Shown: one piece after another, positions 16,795 to 25,182 of the stretch | Position numbering within the stretch: position 1 is the stretch's first letter | How the letters are laid out: every line of letters begins with the position of its first letter | Assembly (NCBI RefSeq): GCF_008107625.1 | Contig: NZ_SDKK01000022.1 | Coordinates: 1-64,000 of the forward strand | From: Zoogloea oleivorans | GTDB taxonomy: Bacteria; Pseudomonadota; Gammaproteobacteria; Burkholderiales; Rhodocyclaceae | Direction: 5' to 3' | DNA length: 64,000 nucleotides | Position numbers and translations under genes: made by a program | The notes under the pieces: model-generated | Seen by the model: only the letters and a program-made list of their open reading frames with translations | Database searches by the model: none | What the model was told of the DNA's origin: nothing

Positions 16795-17329
16795 AATTGT
16801 CCTCAAGCCGACGGCGGACGACCACCGGGTAGCCCGCCACGCCGCGGCGGCCATCGTGCTGACGGTGGCCGAGGCGGCCATTCCGTTGCCGCTGCCGGGG
16901 GTCAAGCCCGGCCTCGCCAATATCATCACGCTGGTGGTGCTGGCCCGCTGGGGCTGGCGCGACGCGGTGTGGGTGGCCCTGCTGCGGGTTTTGGTGGGCA
17001 GCCTGCTGCTCGGCCAGTTTCTCGCCCCGGGCTTCTTTCTGAGCCTGGTGGGCAGCCTGGCCAGCCTGGCGGTGCTCGGCCTCGCCATGCACCTGCCCAA
17101 GCGCTGGTTCGGGCCGGTGAGCCACAGCGTGCTGGCCGCCTTTGCGCACATCGGCGGCCAGGTGCTGGTGGCCCGCCTGTGGCTGGTGCCCCACGACGGC
17201 GTCTTCTACCTGGTACCGGTGTTTGCGCTGGCGGCCACCGTCTTCGGCCTGGTCAATGGCCTGATCGCGGCGCGCCTGCTGGCCGAGGAAAGTGCCGCCG
17301 AAAAAGACCTTGTGCATAAGGCAATGTAA
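16775..17329 (+). CDS. Gx transporter family protein (heptaprenyl diphosphate synthase component I-like)
   Basis: 184 residues, several membrane segments. The family signature AAAAIVLTVAEAAIPLPLPGVKPGLANIITLVVLARWGWRDAVWVALLRVLVGSLLLGQF is clear (COG4769). The name hepS-like is historical; family members are predicted integral-membrane transport-type proteins rather than prenyl synthase subunits. Start at 16775 overlaps the NusG-domain-II gene by 20 bp, indicating translational coupling. Confidence 0.88.
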   Translation: MTPSTTEIVLKPTADDHRVARHAAAAIVLTVAEAAIPLPLPGVKPGLANIITLVVLARWGWRDAVWVALLRVLVGSLLLGQFLAPGFFLSLVGSLASLAVLGLAMHLPKRWFGPVSHSVLAAFAHIGGQVLVARLWLVPHDGVFYLVPVFALAATVFGLVNGLIAARLLAEESAAEKDLVHKAM

Positions 17330-17384
17330 TATTCCGGGCTGCGCCGGGCCGCCGGCGCCGCACTTCAACTCCCGGAGTATTGCC

Positions 17385-17849
17385 ATGCGCCAGAACCTGG
17401 TTTCCCTCGAACTCACCGCTGCCGACATCGCCAGGCTCGACGAGGCCATCGCCACCATCGAAGAACTCTTCACCCCCTTCATCTCCCTGAGCGCCAAACA
17501 GGTGCGCAGCCTCACCAAGATGGGCGACAAGTCCGAGTTCTTCTGCCGCCAGACCGTCCGGGTGCTCGAACAGAACCCCGAAATCCTCCCCCCCACCTTC
17601 GATCTGAGCGAAGTTCAGCGCGACATCGCCGCCTTTGACCTGCTGCGCTCCCGCCTGCTGCGCCTGGAGGAGCTGGCTGCCAAGGGGAGGGACACCGGAA
17701 TGGCCCTCGGCAGCGACATCCTCACCGCCGCCCTGGAGGGCTACGCCCTCGTCAAGCTGTTCGGCAAGAGCGAAGGCCTGGAAACCCTGCGCCAGGCCAT
17801 GGCCCTGCGCCGCCCGCCGCGTCGCAAAGCCAGCGACCTCACCCCCTGA
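17385..17849 (+). CDS. Conserved hypothetical protein, all-helical
   Basis: 154 residues, not recognised. The sequence is predicted strongly helical with repeated Leu/Glu-rich segments (LVSLELTAADIARLDEAIATIEELF, LEQNPEILPP, AAFDLLRSRLLRLEELAAKGRDTGMALGSDILTAALEGYALVKLFGKSEG) and a basic C-terminal tail (RRPPRRK). No signal peptide or membrane segment is seen. Codon use matches the host. It is the last normal gene before the 21-bp repeat array. Confidence 0.75.
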   Translation: MRQNLVSLELTAADIARLDEAIATIEELFTPFISLSAKQVRSLTKMGDKSEFFCRQTVRVLEQNPEILPPTFDLSEVQRDIAAFDLLRSRLLRLEELAAKGRDTGMALGSDILTAALEGYALVKLFGKSEGLETLRQAMALRRPPRRKASDLTP

Positions 17850-17873
17850 TCGAGGCCGAAGCTAATCCCCGTG

Positions 17874-18104
17874 AAGCCCCTGACGAAAATCGGCAGGGGC
17901 TGCATGAAATCTGCCCAGCACTGGCTACTTGTCACCCAGGCTCTGATGAAAATCATCAAGCGCTAAGTGATTTTCATCCAGACCTGCATGGGGATTACTC
18001 AGCGCTGAATGAATATCACCGAGCCCTGCAGAAAATTCACCCACATCTGGGCGAAAAGCCCGCTCGGCTGGGTGACAGGAGCGCAGAGGCTGATGAATTT
18101 CGCG
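17874..18104. repeat. Degenerate 21-bp tandem repeat array, 11 units
   Basis: Eleven consecutive 21-bp units in perfect register (17874, 17895, 17916, 17937, 17958, 17979, 18000, 18021, 18042, 18063, 18084). The best-kept elements on the + strand are CAGCGCTG at the left and TGAWWWTCA towards the right of each unit. As 21 is a multiple of three, a minus-strand frame (about 17925-18176) reads as heptads such as GDIHSAL, SNPHAGL, DENHLAL and DDFHQSL, but it is broken by a TAG at 17925-17927 and continues in the same register beyond it. The + strand has in-frame stops within units. I read it as a decayed minisatellite, possibly an eroded heptad-repeat gene. Confidence 0.8.
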
Positions 18105-18581
18105 CGGCAGGGCAGGCGCGGCAGGTACGACCCCCTGGATTCCGTCGGACGATGCTCGCGGGCTGCCACGGGCCACTCACTGCGCAGGCGGGTTTGCCGG
18201 TGCTTTGGCAGGCACCGAGGGCCAGCCGGGTGGAGGAGAGGGATTTTTGGCTGTTTTTACCGATCAGTCATTGGAACGGCGACAGTGGCCTGAAAGCTGA
18301 CTGAGATGTTGGGCGTAGCACTCGGGCGGAGTGGTCAATGTTCGGGGGGCTTGAGGGGGTGTTTTCGGGCAGGAGCGGCCGGTCGCCGCCTGATCCAGAT
18401 AGCGGACATTGGGGCGAGGCGGTATGCCGTCCGCTGCTGCTTTTCCTGCCGTGTCATTTTGCACTGCGCGTTGTTTGCGCTTTTAAACAGAAACTTGTAG
18501 AACATGCTATTCGGCATTCCGATGTTATGCGGCAACACTGTCGCCATAAACAAAGTTGGGCCGCTTACCACTACATCAGCC
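18105..18581. other. Non-coding stretch, transition into lower-GC DNA
   Basis: No convincing gene. Short hairpins occur (for example GGTGC/GCACC near 18200). Composition shifts from GC-rich to more AT-rich from about 18440 onward. A GTTGGGC heptamer (18555-18561), which matches integron core sites, lies 20 bp before the next start codon; by itself it is weak evidence. Confidence 0.6.
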
Positions 18582-18998
18582 ATGCCAGCCATAATCGATA
18601 GAAGCCTGTGGTCGAAGTCGAGCCAGAAATCATCGGGTGGTCACTACGATGAAAGAGCGAGCCATTACGAGAATATTTCGTATCGCTGCTGCAAGTGCTT
18701 TGCAGGGTGCGTGTTTTTGGATGAAGCGCAAAAAATCGCATACGAAATCGAAAAGAAGTTCGTTTGGTGGCTCCCTAGTCTTTGCGCCAAGTGTCAATTG
18801 GAGGTAAGTGCGCTTCGCGTAGAAGATCGGCTGTGCCAAGAACGGTGGAAAGAAGACAAGGCAACTCTCATGGTCGATCGAACGTTTCTGAGCCGTTGGA
18901 TCTCCGTTCTTGATGCAATACCAACGTACGGAAAGAAGGCTAATACCGATATGAAGGTGGCGCTAAGGGATTGCTTGGAGAGTATCTCTTATGAATAA
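18582..18998 (+). CDS. Hypothetical protein with zinc-ribbon-like motif
   Basis: 138 residues from the ATG at 18582; an in-frame ATG at 18504 adds 26 residues with no recognisable content. The segment ISYRCCKCFAGCVFLDEAQKIAYEI is followed by PSLCAKCQLE, a CxxC...CxxC layout like the short zinc-ribbon family that ends in ...P.RC..C. The C-terminal half (LCQERWKEDKATLMVDRTFLSRWISVLDAIP) is helical and unrecognised. Lower GC and different codon use from neighbours point to acquisition. It ends 8 bp before the attC-like site. Confidence 0.6.
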   Translation: MPAIIDRSLWSKSSQKSSGGHYDERASHYENISYRCCKCFAGCVFLDEAQKIAYEIEKKFVWWLPSLCAKCQLEVSALRVEDRLCQERWKEDKATLMVDRTFLSRWISVLDAIPTYGKKANTDMKVALRDCLESISYE

Positions 18999-19006
18999 TC
19001 CGCGCC

Positions 19007-19073
19007 GCCCAACCTATCACTCCACCGGACGTGCGCGAAAAGCCGCGCAGGCCGGTTAATTTAAACATTATGC
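19007..19073. repeat. attC-like (59-base element-like) imperfect hairpin
   Basis: 67-bp element between the zinc-ribbon gene and the HNH gene. It begins GCCCAAC (19007-19013, fits RYYYAAC) and ends ATTATGC (19067-19073; GTTATGC with the G changed to A). Inside, ACCGG (19024-19028) pairs with CCGGT (19052-19056) and TGCGCG (19032-19037) with CGCGCA (19044-19049), leaving unequal unpaired bases ACG and GG, as in the extrahelical bases of attC. Position between two foreign-looking genes fits a cassette boundary. The altered core base would predict poor recombination. No integrase is in the window. Confidence 0.5.
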
Positions 19074-19079
19074 GTGAAA

Positions 19080-19739
19080 ATGTTTCGGATCGATAAGCAC
19101 ATGCAATTGACTGAAGACCCTAAGTTCTATGAGCCACGAGATTGCTTCTTGGCCCCGATACCCGATATTTTCGCCGCCGCCAATCTACTCTCAAGAGCAG
19201 TTGATGCCATTCTGGAAAAGAACCTTACCTTGGCTGAAGACTTGATAATGCAAGCTGACATGTCTGCACTTGAAGCACATAACGGAAAAATTGCGACTTA
19301 CCGATCAAGGGAAATTCATCGTGTCAGGCTCGTTCCAGGAGCGCCGCCAACTATGAAAGATAGAACACAGCGCATGCCCTCTTACAAAGTCGAGCTCTCA
19401 ATTTACGAGAGGGACGGTTGGCACTGTAGATTTTGTCAAAGCCCGATTACGTCGAAAGAAGCTCGAAAAAAAATGCATTTGCTTCTTCCAATGGCTGCCA
19501 GATGGGGGAAAGCCAATTCGGAAAAACATCGTGGTCTTAGCATTTTGGAATCGACGCTAGATCATTTACTGCCACATAGCCGTGGCGGCGACAATTCGCT
19601 GGAAAATTTGGTTGCTGCCTGTGGCCCGTGCCAGTTTGGCAGAGGTAATTTCACGCTTGAAGAAGTTGGCCTTAACAATCCATTCTCGAGACCGCCAATT
19701 AATGACAATTGGGATGGCTTGAGAAGACTCGTAAAGTGA
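19080..19739 (+). CDS. HNH endonuclease family protein
   Basis: 219 residues from ATG 19080 (a GTG at 19074 is an alternative). The C-terminal half is an HNH domain: YERDGWHCRFCQSPI, then LDHLLPHSRGGDNSLENLVAACGPCQFGRGN, with the His-Asn-His residues and CxxC/CxxC zinc site. The N-terminal 100 residues (DPKFYEPRDCFLAPIPDIFAAANLLSRAVDAILEKNLTLAEDLIMQ) are unrecognised, predicted helical. GC content is lower than flanking genes. It could belong to a mobile element or a restriction/defence function; it is not adjacent to any known partner. Confidence 0.8.
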   Translation: MFRIDKHMQLTEDPKFYEPRDCFLAPIPDIFAAANLLSRAVDAILEKNLTLAEDLIMQADMSALEAHNGKIATYRSREIHRVRLVPGAPPTMKDRTQRMPSYKVELSIYERDGWHCRFCQSPITSKEARKKMHLLLPMAARWGKANSEKHRGLSILESTLDHLLPHSRGGDNSLENLVAACGPCQFGRGNFTLEEVGLNNPFSRPPINDNWDGLRRLVK

Positions 19740-20101
19740 GGTTCTGCGTAAGAATGCATAGCCCGGGCTCAATCGGGACTGGCTTACATCGGGCTTTCGC
19801 CCGCCTCTTGGCTCCACGTTGAACGACAGCTTTCGTCAAAGCTCAACGGCTGCACCGGGTCGGAACCTGACGCTCGGCCTACGGAAGCACGTCGGTCATT
19901 GCTGCCGCTGGCGGCGCCTGATCCAAAGCGAAACCTGTGATTTCCGGCAGCCTGACAATCTGAGCGTCGCTGATTAACTTCAGGTCACCCTCGGCACCAT
20001 CCGGCTGCGCGCTGATTCAGCAGTTGGAAACAGCCTTATAGGGCCGAGGGACTGTAGCTTTGGCTTGAGACCGGCGGCGCCGCTTTCCAGAGGGATCGTC
20101 G
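19740..20101. other. Non-coding stretch downstream of the HNH gene
   Basis: No gene supported. A small hairpin CGGGC/GCCCG lies near 19789-19802 without a T run. Around 19815-19900 there are diverged repeats built on AACGRC/GGTCG/GAAC words with a spacing of about 23 bp, which look like eroded intergenic repeats. Confidence 0.5.
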
Positions 20102-20947
20102 TCAATCCGGCAAGTCGAAAGTCTCGCCGCGTGATTGAACGCCTACTTGGTCGAACCACGCAGGACCCAGTTCGCTCGTCGCCGCTTGCGTGCATTTGAG
20201 TGAAGCAATCGCCTTGCCTTGGTGCTCGACGACGACGCCTTCCTTGGACTGCGTCTGGCCTTTGGGGCCCCAGCGGCCAATCCCGGAATACACCACATAG
20301 GCGTAAGTTCCCTTGCGGATTCTCAGCCAGGCCGCGCCTCCACCCGAAAACGTTTCGGTGCTGCCGGTTGCCGCTGCCTGTGGCGGTAACCCGTTTTCCG
20401 GCCAGTTGATTTCCAGCGCCTCACGATTGCCGGGTTTTCCAAAGCGGTATTGCAGATAGCCCTTCTTCGGGCCGGATGCCGGATCCGCGCAAACCGAAAC
20501 CAGCTTGGTGCCGGTGCGGCAGGCAAACACCACCAGCTCTGTCGCTGTGCAATTTGAAACCCGTTCCAGCGCCTGATTCGTGGACATGGCTGGAGCGGCG
20601 TCGCCGAGGATCTTGACCGTTGTGGCCACTGGTACCCGGCGAGTTTTCTTGCAGTCCGGATTGCCGCCGCAGGACTCATCCATGACCTGTTTGAGCGTGA
20701 AGCCGAGTTCAACATTCTTGCCGGGCAATTTTGGGTGCCGCGTACAGAGTTCGAAGTCGGCGATCTGCGTCGTCACACTGCCGGTATCGGAACGCAAGGT
20801 CAGGTAGCAGCCCGTATCACCGATTTCCTGGCTCGTAATGGACCCCCTGATGCTCTGTGCGAGAACCTGTCCCTGCACCGCGGAGGTGAAAACAATGCCC
20901 AGGCCTGCCAGGCAACAAGCCCGCGCATGCGTGAATTTAATTCCCAT
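20102..20947 (-). CDS. Secreted protein of unknown function
   Basis: 281 residues. N-terminal signal peptide (MGIKFTHARACCLAGLGIVFTSAVQGQVLAQ). The mature part has many cysteines (for example DTGCYLTL, FELCTRHP, DESCGGNPDCKKTRR, VSNCTATELVVFACRTGTKLVSVCADP), which suggests disulfides in the periplasm. The C-terminal part (KKGYLQYRFGKPGNREALEINWPENG...TYAYVVYSGIGRWG) resembles a beta-sandwich seen in uncharacterised secreted proteins. No recognised domain. Same strand as the photolyase, 20 bp downstream of its end. Confidence 0.7.
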   Translation of the reverse strand: MGIKFTHARACCLAGLGIVFTSAVQGQVLAQSIRGSITSQEIGDTGCYLTLRSDTGSVTTQIADFELCTRHPKLPGKNVELGFTLKQVMDESCGGNPDCKKTRRVPVATTVKILGDAAPAMSTNQALERVSNCTATELVVFACRTGTKLVSVCADPASGPKKGYLQYRFGKPGNREALEINWPENGLPPQAAATGSTETFSGGGAAWLRIRKGTYAYVVYSGIGRWGPKGQTQSKEGVVVEHQGKAIASLKCTQAATSELGPAWFDQVGVQSRGETFDLPD

Positions 20948-20967
20948 ACAAGTCCTTTATTGCGTGC

Positions 20968-22500
20968 TTACAGCGCATCCAGATTGTTTCTGAGCGTCTC
21001 TGCATGCCGGGTGATCGAGGCCGTTTCTTCGGGGCTGAAACGCCCCAGGTTTTTCAGCGGCAATGCCATGCGGGGATTGCCTGAAAAGCGCCGGGAATGG
21101 CGGATCAGGAAGTCCCAGTAAAAGGTGGTGAAGGGGCACGCCTCGGGGCCGCTGCGTTGTTCCGGCCGGTAAGGGCAATCGCGGCAGTGGTTGCTCATGC
21201 GCTTGATGTAGGCGCCACTGGCGCAATACGGCTTGCTCGTCATGCCCGGCCAGGCATTGAGGGCCATGCCGAGGGTGTTGGGTTCTTCCACCCAGTCGAC
21301 GGCATCGACGTAAACCGCCAGATACCAGTCGGCAACCTGGCGTGGTTCGAGCCCGGCGATCAGGGCAAAGTTGCCGGTGATCATCAGGCGCTGAATGTGG
21401 TGCGCGTAGCCGTGTTCCAGCGTCTGGCGAATGGCGCTGCCTAGGCAGGCCGCCCGGGTTTTGCCGGTCCAGAACCAGGCCGGCAAGGGTGTTTGGTGAT
21501 CGTACTGGTTGGCGCTGGCCAGCAAGGGCATCTGGCGCCAATACACCCCGCGCACGAATTCGCGCCAACCCAGAATCTGGCGGATAAAGCCCTCGGCGGC
21601 GGCGATCGGTACGTGGCCGGCCGCGTAGGCGGTGAGTGTCGCGTCGATGACCCTGCGTGGATCGATTAGCTTGAGGTTCATCGCACTGGAGAGGAGCGAG
21701 TGCCACAGGAATGGCTCGCCTTGCCACATGGCATCCTGCCAGCGCCCGAACTCGGGCAGGCGGTGGCGAATGAAATCCGCCAGCACTTCTTCGGCCTGGG
21801 ACGACGTGACAGCCCAGGCAAAGTGCCGTGTCTCGCCGGGGTGATCGGGAAAGTGGTGTTCGACGTCGGCAATCGCGCTTTGGGTTATGGCGTCGGGCGC
21901 AAAGCGGACGGGGGGCGGCAACAGACCGGGGCCTTGCCGGCCGAAAGACTGGCGGTTGTCCGCGTCAAAATTCCACTGGCCGCCAACGGGCTCTTCCCCC
22001 GTCATCAGAATGCGGTGGCGCTTGCGTTGCCAGCGATAGAAATACTCCATCCGCAACTGCACCTTGTCGCCCGCCCACGCCTTGAAGTCGTCCAGAGAGC
22101 AGAGGAAGTGCGGGTCGGGCCGGATGAGCAGGGCCTTGCCTGCAGCGGCACACGCGGCGTGCAGCGATTCCTGAACCCGGTAGTCACCCGCTTCCAGCAT
22201 CACCAGGGCGCTGAAATCGCCATCGTTCAGCAAAGTCTGAACCGCATCGCCCAGACGGGCATGGGGGTGCTCACCCAGGCGCAGATAATTGACCGGCAGG
22301 CCCGCCGCGCGAAATGCGGCCGCGCGGTGGCGCATGGCGGCCAGAAAGAGCGCGCTGCGTGCCTTGTGGCTCCACACGTGGGTCGATTCCTCGCCGGCCT
22401 CGATCATCAGCAGTTGATCGCTTGCCGGATTGAAATCGGTCAGGAGAGGATGCGGGTCGGGGTGTAACTGGTCACCCAGAATCAGGAAGAGACGGCTCAT
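20968..22500 (-). CDS. Fe-S photolyase/cryptochrome (PhrB / FeS-BCP type)
   Basis: 510 residues of the Fe-S bacterial cryptochrome and photolyase group, which contains prokaryotic (6-4) photolyases and binds FAD plus a lumazine-type antenna. N-terminal photolyase domain begins MSRLFLILGDQL. Cys352, Cys439, Cys442 and Cys455 have spacing nearly identical to the [4Fe-4S] ligands of Agrobacterium PhrB, and YAHHIQRLMITGNFALIAG is the conserved FAD-site region. The start at 22500 is the conserved N-terminus; the longer frame is not supported. It lies between the RNase H-like gene upstream and the secreted protein downstream, same strand. Confidence 0.92.
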   Translation of the reverse strand: MSRLFLILGDQLHPDPHPLLTDFNPASDQLLMIEAGEESTHVWSHKARSALFLAAMRHRAAAFRAAGLPVNYLRLGEHPHARLGDAVQTLLNDGDFSALVMLEAGDYRVQESLHAACAAAGKALLIRPDPHFLCSLDDFKAWAGDKVQLRMEYFYRWQRKRHRILMTGEEPVGGQWNFDADNRQSFGRQGPGLLPPPVRFAPDAITQSAIADVEHHFPDHPGETRHFAWAVTSSQAEEVLADFIRHRLPEFGRWQDAMWQGEPFLWHSLLSSAMNLKLIDPRRVIDATLTAYAAGHVPIAAAEGFIRQILGWREFVRGVYWRQMPLLASANQYDHQTPLPAWFWTGKTRAACLGSAIRQTLEHGYAHHIQRLMITGNFALIAGLEPRQVADWYLAVYVDAVDWVEEPNTLGMALNAWPGMTSKPYCASGAYIKRMSNHCRDCPYRPEQRSGPEACPFTTFYWDFLIRHSRRFSGNPRMALPLKNLGRFSPEETASITRHAETLRNNLDAL

Positions 22501-22562
22501 GCAGCTTTGAGTCCTTTCCGGCAAGCAGCCGGACACTATTTGATGCGGGTCGGGGGCGGCAG

Positions 22563-23057
22563 TCAGCGCCGCCGCTTCTTTTTCAGTAGGCCGGGCTTTG
22601 CTGCCGGTTTGTCGGGCAGGCCGAGGGCGGCGCGGGACAGGCGGTCGGCGTCCGGGTTGCGGTGGCGGGGGATCCATTCGAGCCGTACCGAGGCGAAGCC
22701 GGCGAGCAGGGGCTGCATCTGCAGGATGAGTTCGTGCAGGTGGGCTACGCGGGTGTGCGCTTCGCCGCGCAGATGGCGTACCGCAAAGTCGCTGTCACCG
22801 CGTACGATCAGCCGGCGGGCGCCGGAGTCGCGGGCCATTTCGAGGGCTTTGCCGAGCGCCAGCAGTTCTGCTTCGTTGTTGCAGCCACCGTCTGCCGCCA
22901 GCCCCGAATACTCAAGCTGTTGCCCTTCGGGGCCGCGCAGGATGGCGCCGAGTCCGATCCGCCCCGGATTGGGCAGGGCCGAACCATCGAACCAGGCTTG
23001 CCATTCGGGGTGATCGGCTAGCGGGAGGGGGGCGGGGATGGGCGGTGGTTGGGGCAC
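22563..23057 (-). CDS. RNase H-like protein (ribonuclease HI family)
   Basis: 164 residues with an RNase H fold: Asp24 in WFDGSALPNPG, Glu64 in NNEAELLAL, Asp88 in RGDSDFAVRHL, and Asp138 in RNPDADRLSR make the four-acid active site. The family (reverse-transcriptase-like/RNase HI-like) hydrolyses RNA in RNA-DNA hybrids. The N-terminus is proline-rich (MPQPPPIPAPLP) and the C-terminus ends in a Lys/Arg-rich tail. It lies 62 bp upstream of the photolyase on the same strand. Confidence 0.87.
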   Translation of the reverse strand: MPQPPPIPAPLPLADHPEWQAWFDGSALPNPGRIGLGAILRGPEGQQLEYSGLAADGGCNNEAELLALGKALEMARDSGARRLIVRGDSDFAVRHLRGEAHTRVAHLHELILQMQPLLAGFASVRLEWIPRHRNPDADRLSRAALGLPDKPAAKPGLLKKKRRR

Positions 23058-23179
23058 GGGAAATGATCTAATAAGTAGGATTCAGGTGGCACTGTAGTTG
23101 ATTATTGTCATGGCGCTTTGCCGGGCACGAACAAGAATGAAACCAGGGTTGGACCCTAGCCCAAGCTGGAAGAGGCATC

Positions 23180-25072
23180 ATGACCAATAGCCCGGACTGT
23201 TCAGATCTCGCGATTCGTGCGTCTTGCGAGGATCCGCACATGCAGTGCATGCGCCAGTGGTTCGAGATGGAGGCTGTCGATCTGGCTGCCGGGACGGCGC
23301 TCTGCTGTCTGAAGGAACGTCCCGGGCCCTTGACGCTGCTGCGCAGTCGTTTGCTGTTTGCCGTGGGGGACGGGCGGACGAGTCTCGGGGACTTGCAGGC
23401 GCTGTATGAGGCGGGGCGGCGGGCGCCCGAGCTGGATGTGGCCGCCCTGGCGTGCGCGGCGATGATCGATGCCGTGCTGGCGGCGGGATGTGATTTTGAC
23501 CGGCTGGACGGCCTGGCTGCGCAGGTGGATAGCCTGCTGGCCGAGGACGAGGTTCTGTCCGTGCATGCCCAGGCCGCCTTGTTGCTGCGGCGGGGCTTGA
23601 TCTCCCTGGTTCGTGAGGCTGATATCGTGCGTGCCGGGAAGGCCTTCGACGAGGGAATCCGGCTTGTCGAGGGCCGGGTTTCCGAGCCCCTGCTGCTTGC
23701 CCATCGGGCCTTGCGCGGGGTGACGGATTGCCTGACCGGCAATCTGACCCGCGCGGATGTGGGGCTTGCCGATGCCCGCTTCCTGTGCCAGCAGGCGGGC
23801 GTCGGCGCGCGGCCGCGCCTGTTGGTGGAAGGCAGCCTCGGGTTGGTGCGCCTGTTTCTCGGCGAGGCGGCCGATGCCTACTTCATCCTCACCGGGGCGT
23901 GCCGGAGTTCCGGCTTCGGTGCCTTGTCGCCGGGTATGCAGCTGCTGATGCTGTGCCACCGCCTGTATGCCGCGGCCGATTTCGGTCTGGCTGAAGAGGT
24001 GAAGGATCTGGCCCAGCACATTGGCTTTCGGGCCATTCCGGGGCACCAGGCGCTGCTCCACGCTTACCGGCACTTTGCCCTCGGAGCCGTTGCGCTGCGC
24101 GCCGGGGATGCCTTGCGGGCCTTGGTTCATGCCGAGGAGTGCATGCGTAGCGGAGAGCTGGCGGGGGCCCGTTTGCCGGTCACGCTGGTCGCCTTGCTGC
24201 AGGCTCAGGCCTTGTCCGATCTGCGCCGTTCCCATGAAGTCCGTGCCCTGCTGGCGGATTGGGTGCCGCGCTGGATCGCTGGCGGCCTGTTGCGGGTGGC
24301 GGCGGTCGGGCGGCTGGAACTGGCGATGCTGGATGCGCGCAGCGGTGAGCTGGACCGGGCCCGGCACCACCTGGTCGCCGCCCGGGCGCTGTTGCCGGCA
24401 GGCGAGTCCCTGCGCCCGGTGCATCGGAGCGGGGCGTGGCTGGATGAACTGAACGGGATGCTTGCCGCCGGGCCTGCGGGGTGTGTCGCCAGTGCGCCCC
24501 ATGTGAGCATCCGCACGCTGGGCGAGTTTGTCGTCGAGGTCGGGGGCCGGCGCATCTACGACCGGGACTGGAAGGGGGCACGTACCAAGTCACTCCTGAT
24601 TGCCCTGATTTGCGAGGGGGGGCAGAAGGTGCCCGCCGATCACCTGGCCGATCTGTTGTGGCCGGATTCGGACGGTGCCCAGGCCTTGCAGAATCTCAAG
24701 GTGGCCCTGCACCGGTTGCGCCGTCTGGGCTGCGAGGGGGCCGAGGCACCGGTGAACTGGGTTCATGTGAAGCACGGTCTGGTGAGTCTGCCCGGCAGTT
24801 TGTGCCGGGTGGATGTGCATGAGCTGGTGCAGGCCGTGCAGGCCGGCTTGAAGGCCCCTCACGCGGAGGACGAGGCCTGTCGGGAGGTTCTGGCCCTGTG
24901 CGCCGGCGAGTTTCTGCCGGGCCTGCATCCGACGCCTCCGGTCGCCCGCTACCGGAAGACCCTGCATGGCCTGCTGGATCGGTTGATCAAGCGCTTTCCG
25001 GTGTTGGGCGCTGCTCTTGCCGATGCCCGGGGGGCTGCGTCAAAGCGCTCCGAAAGCGGCGCCGCAGGGTGA
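23180..25072 (+). CDS. Large SARP/BTAD-like transcriptional regulator
   Basis: 630 residues. Residues 1-430 are helical, TPR/MalT-like repeats rich in Leu/Ala. About residues 435-505 form an OmpR/SARP-type winged helix (SIRTLGEFVVEVGGRRIYDRDWKGARTKSLLIALI...DLLWPDSDGAQALQNLKVALHRLRRL), and the rest is BTAD-like (DVHELVQAVQAGLK...CAGEFLPGL). So the order is the reverse of classical SARP proteins: sensor first, DNA-binding part near the C-terminus. The effector is unknown. It sits 110 bp upstream of a PEP-CTERM gene on the same strand, so it may regulate it (inference). Ribosome site GAAGAGG precedes the ATG. Confidence 0.8.
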   Translation: MTNSPDCSDLAIRASCEDPHMQCMRQWFEMEAVDLAAGTALCCLKERPGPLTLLRSRLLFAVGDGRTSLGDLQALYEAGRRAPELDVAALACAAMIDAVLAAGCDFDRLDGLAAQVDSLLAEDEVLSVHAQAALLLRRGLISLVREADIVRAGKAFDEGIRLVEGRVSEPLLLAHRALRGVTDCLTGNLTRADVGLADARFLCQQAGVGARPRLLVEGSLGLVRLFLGEAADAYFILTGACRSSGFGALSPGMQLLMLCHRLYAAADFGLAEEVKDLAQHIGFRAIPGHQALLHAYRHFALGAVALRAGDALRALVHAEECMRSGELAGARLPVTLVALLQAQALSDLRRSHEVRALLADWVPRWIAGGLLRVAAVGRLELAMLDARSGELDRARHHLVAARALLPAGESLRPVHRSGAWLDELNGMLAAGPAGCVASAPHVSIRTLGEFVVEVGGRRIYDRDWKGARTKSLLIALICEGGQKVPADHLADLLWPDSDGAQALQNLKVALHRLRRLGCEGAEAPVNWVHVKHGLVSLPGSLCRVDVHELVQAVQAGLKAPHAEDEACREVLALCAGEFLPGLHPTPPVARYRKTLHGLLDRLIKRFPVLGAALADARGAASKRSESGAAG

Positions 25073-25182
25073 TTCTGCCGCTATCGAGCGGCCGTAACCG
25101 GTCTGGAACCCTGTAGTCGAGACAATGGAAATTGCATGCCCATTGTGGGCCGGCTTTCCAATGGACTATAGGGAGAAGACAA

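Noticed and set aside
17874-18104. CRISPR array
   Set aside because: Units are contiguous 21-mers without spacers and are strongly diverged; no cas genes are nearby.
17925-18176. Minus-strand 83-codon frame across the 21-bp array as a gene
   Set aside because: The open frame is a by-product of the 21-bp register and is ended by a stop inside the repeats; no start signal or family similarity.
19767-19824. Second attC-like site after the HNH gene (GCTCAAT...GTTGAAC)
   Set aside because: Core heptamers are present only approximately, and the inner L'/L'' pairing is missing; only a CGGGC/GCCCG stem is found.
25125-25182. Sigma-54 promoter before the PEP-CTERM gene (TGG...TGC words)
   Set aside because: Spacing between the GG and GC elements is one base short of the sigma-54 rule.
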